NCBI RefSeq assembly: GCF_018199995.1 | Contig: NZ_CP073579.1 | Span: forward strand, 620,001 to 684,000 | Direction: 5' to 3' | DNA: 64,000 nt | From: Photobacterium sp. GJ3 | Lineage (GTDB): Bacteria; Pseudomonadota; Gammaproteobacteria; Enterobacterales; Vibrionaceae | Shown: positions 46,958 through 54,180 of the stretch, piece after piece | Layout: each line of letters opens with the position of its first letter | Numbering within the stretch: the stretch's first letter is position 1 | Program-made: the position numbers and the translations under genes | The notes under the pieces: generated by a model | Seen by the model: the letters and a program-made list of their open reading frames with translations, nothing else | Told to the model about the DNA's origin: nothing | The model's database searches: none

Positions 46958-48235
46958 ATGTCAGATACAGCATCTCTCTCGCCACAGTCTCAGCAGCAAA
47001 GTGGTTTCAAACAACTGATCAAATCTCTGGGGCCTGGCATCATGATGGCTTCTGCCGCGGTTGGTGGGTCGCATCTGGTCGCCTCAACGAAAGCCGGGGC
47101 CATTTACGGATGGCAACTTGCAGCCATCATCCTGCTGGTGAACCTCTTTAAATATCCATTCTTCCGTGCAGGCATCCAGTTCACCATGGGAACCGGGAAA
47201 AGCTTAGTCGAAGGCTATGATGACATGGGCCGCGGTTACCTTTGGGTGTTTGCCGCATTGAACATGATTTCAGCGGTTGTGAATACAGCGGCACTGCTGC
47301 TGTTCAGTGCCAGCCTGCTGGGTTACTTCATGCCGGGGAATCTGCCACTTTCCGTCTTGTCTGCGATTGTGCTGGCAGCGTGCCTGATCATTCTGATGGC
47401 TGGTCATTACAAAGCGCTGGATGGGCTATCGAAAATCATCATGTCGGTTCTGGTGATAGCCACAATTTCTGCTGTGGTGATTGCAGCAGGAAATGGCAGT
47501 GCCGCCCCGGCGGATTATGAAGGTCCGTCGGCCTGGACCCTGGCATCATTTGGTTTCATTGTGGTGATGATGGGTTGGATGCCGGCACCGATTGAAATTT
47601 CTTGCCTGACATCGCTCTGGCTGAAAAGTCAGCGGAAACAGCAGACAGTCACGACACGCTCGGCGATTTTCGATTTTAATGTCGGTTATATTGGTACTGC
47701 GGTGCTGGCGGTCGTCTTCCTGTCACTGGGTGCTCTGGTGCTGTATGGCACTGGGACAGAACTGAAAGCGTCTGGAATTGGTTTCTCACATCAACTGGTC
47801 AGTATGTATGCCTCCACAATCGGGGAGTGGTCTCGCTACCTGATCGCAGTGATCGCATTTTTCTGTATTTTTGGCAGTACGATTACGGTGATCGACGGTT
47901 ATTCCCGCGCACTGGCTGAAACACAGCTGCTGATTCAGAAAAAAACACTGGGTCAGACAAGTTATGTCAATGGCTGGATGATTCTGGTCAGTCTTTGTGC
48001 CATGGGGATTATTCTGTTCTTCACTTCAGCGCTGATGCCGATGATGGATTTTGCCATGGTGCTGGCATTCATGACGACCCCAATTTTTGCCTATCTGAAT
48101 TACCGGTTGGTTACGCGGACTGAACTGCCGGACGATCTACAGTTCTCCAGTGGCATGAAATGGCTGTCATGGGCGGGATTGATTTATTTGTATGGCTTTC
48201 TTGTCGCATTTATCTGGTGGAAATGGTTGATGTAA
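46958..48235 (+). CDS. NRAMP-superfamily metal transporter, divergent type
   Basis: 425 residues, about eleven spans. The fold is recognisable: SLGPGIMMASAAVGGSHLV where ordinary NRAMPs have the span-1 metal motif DPGN, and GWMPAPIEISCLTSLW at span 6 where they have an MPH motif. Both metal-site motifs are replaced, so the substrate is unlikely to be simply Mn or Fe; some NRAMP relatives with altered motifs carry Mg or Al. The span-10 region IFGSTITVIDGYSRALAE is conserved. Monocistronic with a strong terminator. Proton coupling unknown. Confidence 0.83.
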   Translation: MSDTASLSPQSQQQSGFKQLIKSLGPGIMMASAAVGGSHLVASTKAGAIYGWQLAAIILLVNLFKYPFFRAGIQFTMGTGKSLVEGYDDMGRGYLWVFAALNMISAVVNTAALLLFSASLLGYFMPGNLPLSVLSAIVLAACLIILMAGHYKALDGLSKIIMSVLVIATISAVVIAAGNGSAAPADYEGPSAWTLASFGFIVVMMGWMPAPIEISCLTSLWLKSQRKQQTVTTRSAIFDFNVGYIGTAVLAVVFLSLGALVLYGTGTELKASGIGFSHQLVSMYASTIGEWSRYLIAVIAFFCIFGSTITVIDGYSRALAETQLLIQKKTLGQTSYVNGWMILVSLCAMGIILFFTSALMPMMDFAMVLAFMTTPIFAYLNYRLVTRTELPDDLQFSSGMKWLSWAGLIYLYGFLVAFIWWKWLM

Positions 48236-48261
48236 TCTCCAAAAAAAACACGAAAACATCG

Positions 48262-48293
48262 AAGCCCTCAACTTGAACTGAGGGCTTTTTTCT
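48262..48293 (+). terminator. Intrinsic terminator after the NRAMP gene
   Basis: 9-bp perfect stem AAGCCCTCA/TGAGGGCTT, 8-base loop, T-run. Confidence 0.9.
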
Positions 48294-48362
48294 TTGTGAT
48301 GCTTTTAAAACAACCGCTTGATATCAATATTTTCAGAAAGAATACGAAGAAAGCTTGCGGTA

Positions 48363-48378
48363 TAGAGTAATTACTCTA
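48363..48378. promoter_or_regulatory. 16-bp perfect palindrome upstream of the export operon
   Basis: TAGAGTAATTACTCTA is self-complementary over its full length and ends 40 bases before the TolC-like gene start. It overlaps an A+T-rich stretch suited to a promoter. It is a likely operator for a regulator of the export operon. Confidence 0.55.
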
Positions 48379-48418
48379 AAATGATTGCAGCCGATTTTGA
48401 GGTCACAAGGACAAAACA

Positions 48419-49849
48419 ATGATCATCAGGCCATCCATGGCTAAACCGCTCTCTCTGGCATTTTTCATCAGCACCATTGGTTTTCAGGCCCAGGCGGCAA
48501 CGGTCAGCTTTGACGATGCCTGGCAGATGGTGCGAAATCATAACGATGAACTTGCCGCAGAAAAAAGCAACCTGGACAGGGCTGCTCATCTTCAGCAGGC
48601 TTCGCGCGCCATGTCGCTGCCCAGAGTTTCAGTTTCCGCAAACTATACCTATCTGGACGATCCGATTGAAATCGCGCCATCAGACATCATTGCCAGCACA
48701 CCGGCCGGAAAAAATCAGTCGGCTCAGCTGGCTGGTCTGGCTCAGACGATTGGTGTGAATCCAGCGCAGCTCGACAAAATGTTCACCTCCCGATTAACCG
48801 ATCGCGATATTTTAACCAGTTCAGTTCGGGCCGTCTGGCCAATCTTCATGGGCGGACGGATTATGACCGCGCAGGATATTGCCAAAGGGAAAACACAGGA
48901 AGCAAAGTACATGCTCGAAATGAAAGAGCATGCCAAATTTGAAGATTTATCGACTTACTACTTTGGTGTTGTGCTGGCCGAGCAGGTCCTGAAAACCCGA
49001 CAGGACGCCGAGAAAGGGCTGGAAAAGCATTATCAGAATGCGCTCAAGATGGAAGCGCAGGGCCAGATCGCCAAGGTTGAGCGGCTTCAGGCCCAGTCTT
49101 CTTACGACAAAGCACGCGTCGAACGTCTGAAAGCACAGCGGGATCTGGAAATTGCACAGGTCGCACTGACCCGGCTGCTGAAACTACAAACCCCTGCTTT
49201 GCCTTCCACGGGCTTGTTTGTGAATGAAGACCTGCCTCCGATGTCGAGCTTCCTGAACAAGACACTGACAGATTATCCGGGCTTACACATTTTGGATGCC
49301 AAACAAACGCAGGCAAGCGGCTTGTTGGATGCGGAGAAAGGGAAGTACTACCCGGAAGTTTTCCTGTACGGCAATTACAACCTTTATGAGCAGGATACAT
49401 TGGCGGCCAAAACCGCGCCGGATTGGGCCGTTGGTGTGGGTGTCAGTATTCCATTATTCGACAGCTCAGGTCGTTCCGACAAAGTGAAAGCTGCGCACAG
49501 TGCGATGACTCAGGTGAATTATCTGCGGGCTCAGGCTGAACAGGATCTGAGTGTATTGGTTGAGAAAACCTACCGCGAGGCCTCTCAGGCACTGGAAGAG
49601 TATGAAGGTTTGGCTTCCAGTATTACGCTGGCGGAAGAAAGCGTTGCCTTGCGTGAAAAAGCATTCAGTCAGGGGCTTTCAACATCTCTGGATGTGGTGG
49701 ATGCGGAGCTCTATCTGGCCAGTGTGAGAACGCAGCGTGTGGCTGCGTCCTATCACTATGTTATCGCTTTATCCAAGTTACTGGCCGTCAGTGGCGACAT
49801 TAACGCTTTTGACAATTATGAAAATTACAAAGGACTTAAGGTTAACTGA
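48419..49849 (+). CDS. TolC-family outer-membrane efflux channel
   Basis: 476 residues: signal peptide (PLSLAFFISTIGFQAQA), then the two coiled OEP repeats of TolC channels (FDDAWQMVRNHNDELAAEKSNLDRAAHLQQASRAMSLPRVSVSANYTYL and LLDAEKGKYYPEVFLYGNYNLYEQD; ends GLSTSLDVVDAELYLASVRTQRVAASY). The outer-membrane exit duct for the exporter encoded by the next three genes. ATG 48419 follows AAGG at 8 bases. It is separated from hlyD by a single base and thus translationally linked. Confidence 0.9.
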   Translation: MIIRPSMAKPLSLAFFISTIGFQAQAATVSFDDAWQMVRNHNDELAAEKSNLDRAAHLQQASRAMSLPRVSVSANYTYLDDPIEIAPSDIIASTPAGKNQSAQLAGLAQTIGVNPAQLDKMFTSRLTDRDILTSSVRAVWPIFMGGRIMTAQDIAKGKTQEAKYMLEMKEHAKFEDLSTYYFGVVLAEQVLKTRQDAEKGLEKHYQNALKMEAQGQIAKVERLQAQSSYDKARVERLKAQRDLEIAQVALTRLLKLQTPALPSTGLFVNEDLPPMSSFLNKTLTDYPGLHILDAKQTQASGLLDAEKGKYYPEVFLYGNYNLYEQDTLAAKTAPDWAVGVGVSIPLFDSSGRSDKVKAAHSAMTQVNYLRAQAEQDLSVLVEKTYREASQALEEYEGLASSITLAEESVALREKAFSQGLSTSLDVVDAELYLASVRTQRVAASYHYVIALSKLLAVSGDINAFDNYENYKGLKVN

Positions 49850-49850
49850 A

Positions 49851-50825
49851 ATGAGTAAGTTGAAAACGCTGGCAGTGATTGTGCCTGCCATTGCACTGAC
49901 AGGCTGGCTGGGTTATCGGTTTTGGGCGGCTTATCAGCCTCAGCCTGAACGTTTGCAAGGGCAGATTGAGGCGCAACAATATAATATCTCGTCGAAAGTT
50001 GCCGGGCGGATTGATCAGGTTCTGGTTCGCAAAGGCGATAAAGTGAGTGAAGGTCAGTTGATCTTCACGCTCCTCAGCCCGGAAATTGACGCCAAACTGG
50101 AACAGGCAAAAGCCAGTCAGCAGGCCGCCGGTGCTTTGGCGGATGAAGCGTCCAATGGTGCGCGTGCGCAGGAAATAGCCGCCGCGCAGGATCAGTGGCA
50201 GAAAGCCAAGGCAGCATCGACCCTGAGCGAAAAAACTTATCGTCGTATCAACAACCTTTACCGCGAGGGTGTGGTTGCCGAGCAGAAACGTGATGAAGCC
50301 TACACACAATGGCAGGCATCCCGCTATACAGAACAGGCCGCTTACCAGATGTATGAAATGGCCAAAGAAGGGGCGCGGGAAGAAACCAAACGCGCTGCAC
50401 TGGAAAAAGAACGGATGGCCGCGGGTGCGGTTGCCGAAGTGGAAGCCTATGCTGCGGATACCAAAATTTCCAGCTGGCATAACGGTGAAGTCAGTCAGAT
50501 TCTCCTGCATGATGGTGAACTGGCGCCACAGGGGTTTCCCGTGGTGAGTATTGTGGATATGGATGATGCCTGGTCGGTGTTTCATGTTCGTGAAGACAGG
50601 CTGAAAGATTTCGCCAAAGGCAGCCAGTTTGAAGCAAGGATCCCTGCATTGGGTGAGACGCAATACAAGTTTCAGGTGACGCATCTCTCTGTGATGGGGG
50701 ACTTTGCAACCTGGCGGACCACCGACGCACAGCAAGGATTCGATATGCGGACGTTTGAGGTGGAAGCCCGGCCAATACAGCCCATTGATGGCTTACGTGT
50801 GGGCATGAGTGTGCTGGTGGAGTGA
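49851..50825 (+). CDS. HlyD-family periplasmic adaptor (membrane fusion) protein
   Basis: 324 residues from ATG 49851. One N-terminal membrane anchor (AVIVPAIALTGWLGYRFWAAY), biotinyl-lipoyl halves (EAQQYNISSKVAGRIDQVLVRKGDKVSEGQLIFTL and SWHNGEVSQILLHDGELAPQGFPVV), a central hairpin (about 75-205) and a beta-barrel with VREDRLKDFAKGSQFEARIPALG. Bridges the TolC-like channel with the inner-membrane permeases. AAGG lies 9 bases upstream; an earlier in-frame extension overlaps the tolC gene and is not used. Confidence 0.9.
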   Translation: MSKLKTLAVIVPAIALTGWLGYRFWAAYQPQPERLQGQIEAQQYNISSKVAGRIDQVLVRKGDKVSEGQLIFTLLSPEIDAKLEQAKASQQAAGALADEASNGARAQEIAAAQDQWQKAKAASTLSEKTYRRINNLYREGVVAEQKRDEAYTQWQASRYTEQAAYQMYEMAKEGAREETKRAALEKERMAAGAVAEVEAYAADTKISSWHNGEVSQILLHDGELAPQGFPVVSIVDMDDAWSVFHVREDRLKDFAKGSQFEARIPALGETQYKFQVTHLSVMGDFATWRTTDAQQGFDMRTFEVEARPIQPIDGLRVGMSVLVE

Positions 50826-50826
50826 T

Positions 50827-51978
50827 ATGTGGCTGACCGCAATAAAACGTGAATGCAACATCATCAGGCAGGAGCCCTGGCTGAAAGCCATGCTGTTTTT
50901 CTTACCGGCTGCATTGTTTGTGCTGATGTGGTGGATTTTTTCTTACGGGATCGCCCGGGATCTTCCTGTCGGCGTGGTCGATCTGGATCAAAGCCGCTTA
51001 TCCAGAGGATTAGTCCGGTACTACGATGCCAGTCCGACCCTGTCTGTTGCCCGGCAACTGAACAGTGTGGAAGAAGGATCGGCTTTACTGCGTCATGGCG
51101 AGATCTATGCGCTGGCCATTATCCCTGAATCCATGGAAGCCGAGACATTTCGGGGGCAGTCGCCAACCGTGGCTGTGTTTTATAACACGCAATTTATCCT
51201 GATCGCTAAACTGGTCAACAGTGCTTTTGTCTCAGCTCAGACAACCTATACCGCAGGTATTGATGCTCTGAAACACATGGCCAGCGGCACCGCTGTCCCG
51301 ATTCAGGCACTCGGACAGGCGTTGCCGATTCGAAATCAGATTACGCCATTATTCAACAGTAACGCTCATTATGGTCAGTTTCTGGTTTCCGCAGCGATCC
51401 CGGCGATGTGGCAGATTTTTATGATCGCAACCACGGTTCTAGCACTGGCGGCTGAACAGCGCCGGCAGGGGTTGCTCGTCTGGCTGAATCAACAACCCAT
51501 ACAGCAGTTATGCGCCAAACTGGCGGTGTATGGCGTGCTCTACCTGATTCAGGGCATCCTGTTCTTGTGGGGGCTGTATGGTCTGCTTGGCTGGCCGATG
51601 CATGGCAGCTGGGGCATCTTGCTGCTTGCTCAGATCCTGATGGTGTTTGCCTGCCTCAGCATGGGGACAATGCTGTTTTTCCTGACACTGGATGCAACCC
51701 GTACCATGAGTCTGGTCGCCGGATTTACGGCACCTGCATTTGCCTTTATGGGGATTACATTTCCAGCGACGGATATGCCGGTTCTTGCGGCAGTATGGCG
51801 TGCGTTGCTACCCGTGACGCATTACATTGAGATTCAGGTGCAGCAGGTCGATTATGGCAATCATCTGCAACAGGCCATGCCCCAGATGTTTGCCTTAATG
51901 TGTTTTGTTGTGGCTTTTGCGCTTGGGATTCTGCGGATGCTGTCCTGGCGGCGGAAGCAACAGGAGGTTCTGGGATGA
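50827..51978 (+). CDS. ABC-2 type membrane permease (YhhJ/YbhS-like), first of two
   Basis: 383 residues from ATG 50827, one base after the hlyD stop and preceded by GGAG. N-terminal span (AMLFFLPAALFVLMWWIFSY), a large periplasmic domain with GVVDLDQSRLSRGLVRYYDASPTL, then about five spans near the C terminus (MWQIFMIATTVLALAAEQRRQGLLVWL to LMCFVVAFALGILRML). The EQRRQG segment resembles the cytoplasmic coupling element of ABC-2 permeases. Overlaps the next permease by 4 bases. No ATPase gene is found in the operon. Confidence 0.85.
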   Translation: MWLTAIKRECNIIRQEPWLKAMLFFLPAALFVLMWWIFSYGIARDLPVGVVDLDQSRLSRGLVRYYDASPTLSVARQLNSVEEGSALLRHGEIYALAIIPESMEAETFRGQSPTVAVFYNTQFILIAKLVNSAFVSAQTTYTAGIDALKHMASGTAVPIQALGQALPIRNQITPLFNSNAHYGQFLVSAAIPAMWQIFMIATTVLALAAEQRRQGLLVWLNQQPIQQLCAKLAVYGVLYLIQGILFLWGLYGLLGWPMHGSWGILLLAQILMVFACLSMGTMLFFLTLDATRTMSLVAGFTAPAFAFMGITFPATDMPVLAAVWRALLPVTHYIEIQVQQVDYGNHLQQAMPQMFALMCFVVAFALGILRMLSWRRKQQEVLG

Positions 51979-53162
51979 GCTGGCGTGAATTAGTACTCCA
52001 CGAATTCAAAGCGATTTTTACCAATCCGGCGATTCTCTTTACGGTTTTTGGCGGCGTGTTGATTTACTCGTTGATTTATCCGTTGCCTTACGCGAATCAG
52101 TTACCCCGTGAACAGCACATTGCTGTTGTGAACTTAGATCACAGCGCCATAAGCCGCGAATTGGTGCGGATGGTGGATGCAACCCCTCAGGTTCAGGTGA
52201 TGCGAACGGCATCCAGCCTGGATGAAGCGAAACAATGGCTGCTCAATCAGGATGTGCAGGGGATGCTGGTTATTCCGGAGCATTTCTACCGTGATCTGTT
52301 ACTGGGCACGAGTCCAACGGTGGCTTTTGCCGGAGATGCTGCTTTGTTTCTGGTCTATGGTACGGTTGTGGAAGGGCTGGCGACAGCAACAGGCACGCTC
52401 AGTGCCAAAGCGAAAGTTGTCCGTATGGTTGCAGCAGGGAACAATCTGACCCTTGCAAGCGAGCAGTATGCGCCCCTCAAACTGAATATGTTGCCGGTGT
52501 TCAATCCGACCATGGGGTATATCAATTACATCGTTCCTGCGGTCTTTGTTCTGATCCTGCATCAGACTTTGCTGATCGGTTCAGCATTGGTTGGAGCCGC
52601 CCATCAGGAATCACGCCAGCGTGGAGAGATCCCGTACACCATGGCTTATGCGCCCTGGAAAATGATCATGGTCCGGGTGTCATTGTTTACGTTGATCTAC
52701 CTCCCCCTGACAGCATATTACTTTGGTCTGAGTTTCGAATCCTATGGCATCAGTCGTCTGGCACAGATCGGTGATTTGATTGCCATGACGCTTCCTTTCC
52801 TTGTGTCGGTGACATTGCTGGGGATTGTGCTTGGCGAATTGGTTCCCCGAAAAGAACTGGTGACTGTGATTGTGTTGCTGAGTTCTTTGCCTTTGGTATT
52901 TTCTGCCGGATTTGTCTGGCCGGTTTCTGCGTTACCTGAGCCTGTTGACTGGCTGGCACAGTGGTTTCCTTCGACACCAGCGATCAATGGTTTCCTGAGG
53001 CTCAATCAAATGGGCGCAAGTTTTGCGCAGGTCGGTCATTGGTGGATACATCTCTGGGGCCTTGCCGGACTTTATCTCTGTATCGCGCTGGGCCTGATGC
53101 TGAGAAAGCAAACAATGCAGCGAATGCATTCCGTCAGTGCAATGGATAACAGAGTTGAATAG
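51975..53162 (+). CDS. ABC-2 type membrane permease, second of two
   Basis: 395 residues from ATG 51975, sharing ATGA with the previous stop and with AGGAGG 8 bases before it. Same layout as its neighbour: span 1 (FTVFGGVLIYSLIYPLPYA), periplasmic domain (IAVVNLDHSAISRELVRMVDATPQV) and a cluster of C-terminal spans with the coupling segment AAHQESRQRGEIPY. The pair presumably forms the heterodimeric transmembrane part of an exporter. The substrate is unknown. Confidence 0.85.
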   Translation: MSWRELVLHEFKAIFTNPAILFTVFGGVLIYSLIYPLPYANQLPREQHIAVVNLDHSAISRELVRMVDATPQVQVMRTASSLDEAKQWLLNQDVQGMLVIPEHFYRDLLLGTSPTVAFAGDAALFLVYGTVVEGLATATGTLSAKAKVVRMVAAGNNLTLASEQYAPLKLNMLPVFNPTMGYINYIVPAVFVLILHQTLLIGSALVGAAHQESRQRGEIPYTMAYAPWKMIMVRVSLFTLIYLPLTAYYFGLSFESYGISRLAQIGDLIAMTLPFLVSVTLLGIVLGELVPRKELVTVIVLLSSLPLVFSAGFVWPVSALPEPVDWLAQWFPSTPAINGFLRLNQMGASFAQVGHWWIHLWGLAGLYLCIALGLMLRKQTMQRMHSVSAMDNRVE

Positions 53163-53201
53163 GCAATAGGCAGGGACTGTGTTAAAACAACACCTTCATT
53201 T

Positions 53202-54122
53202 ATGCTGAATGTCAGGGAAAGAAATTTGAACCGGTTATTATCCTTTGAAGCACTGATGGTCCTGGATGCGATTGAACGCCGGGGGAGTTTTGCTGCTGCC
53301 TCTGAGGAGCTAGGGCGTGCACCTTCTTCCCTGAGTTATCAGGTGCAAAAGCTGGAGCAGGATTTAGATCTGGTGATCTTTGACCGATCCGGACATAAGG
53401 CTGTATTTACCAAAGCAGGCCGGTTACTGCTGGAACGAGGGCGGCTGTTGTTAACTGCTGCGGATGAAATGGTTTCGGATGCAACCGCACTGGCCCACGG
53501 GTGGGAGCTGGAACTGACCATCGCCTATGACGGCTTAGTACGGCTGGATTGGATGTTCCCCATTGTTGAAGCGCTGGGTCAGAAAAGCAAAACCCGCTTG
53601 AAATTCAGTGAAGAAATTCTGGCGGGGTGCTGGGAAGCACTGGCACAGGACAGGGCGGATATTTTGATCGCTCCGGCACCCAGTGTGGCACCACCGGAAG
53701 TGAAAATTCAGCCGTTGGGTAAAATGGATATTGTCTGGGTCGCGCATCCGGATCATCCAATTCACCGCCATAAAGATCCGCTCGCTCCGGCTGTTCGCCA
53801 GCAATATCGGGGAATCGCGGTGGCCGATACGGCGAGAAATCTACCTCCGATTACGCGTAATATTCTTGAAGAGCAGCCGTTATTAACGGTTTCCAGTATG
53901 CATGACAAGTTGATTGCGTTGCGTGCTGGATTGGGCATTGCAACCATTCCGAGTGATCTGATTCAGGACGATCTGGCAAAGGGGACACTGGTCATGATTG
54001 GAGATGATCCGGTTCATGAGTTTGAACTGGTGCTGGCCTGGAACCGAAGCCGTATGGGTAAAGCTAAATCCTGGGCCATTCAGCAGTTGGAGCAGCTTTG
54101 GAAAAAGCACCTTCATCAGTGA
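53202..54122 (+). CDS. LysR-family regulator, YhaJ-like
   Basis: Helix-turn-helix region FEALMVLDAIERRGSFAAASEELGRAPSSLSYQVQKLEQDL followed by a LysR effector domain (RADILIAPAPS, YRGIAVADTARN, ALRAGLGIATIPSDL). The domain order and several blocks resemble E. coli YhaJ from memory. The start is ambiguous: ATG 53202 has no ribosome site, whereas TTG 53226 has AGGGA 7 bases upstream and starts the conserved NRLLSFEAL, so 298 residues may be correct. It is co-directional with the export operon, 39 bases after it, and may control it through the 48363-48378 palindrome. Confidence 0.85.
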   Translation: MLNVRERNLNRLLSFEALMVLDAIERRGSFAAASEELGRAPSSLSYQVQKLEQDLDLVIFDRSGHKAVFTKAGRLLLERGRLLLTAADEMVSDATALAHGWELELTIAYDGLVRLDWMFPIVEALGQKSKTRLKFSEEILAGCWEALAQDRADILIAPAPSVAPPEVKIQPLGKMDIVWVAHPDHPIHRHKDPLAPAVRQQYRGIAVADTARNLPPITRNILEEQPLLTVSSMHDKLIALRAGLGIATIPSDLIQDDLAKGTLVMIGDDPVHEFELVLAWNRSRMGKAKSWAIQQLEQLWKKHLHQ

Positions 54123-54130
54123 TTTCGCCA

Positions 54131-54166
54131 AGCACGCAGGTTCTTGCTGAGCCTGCGTGCTGATTT
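54131..54166. terminator. Terminator between converging lysR and patZ-like genes
   Basis: Perfect 10-bp stem AGCACGCAGG/CCTGCGTGCT, 11-base loop, tail GATTTTC. Confidence 0.75.
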
Positions 54167-54180
54167 TCAACACCAATCGG

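Noticed and set aside
50827-53162. The two permeases as a new kind of secretion system
   Set aside because: Each has the ordinary ABC-2 layout; the only unusual point is the missing ATPase, reported as such.
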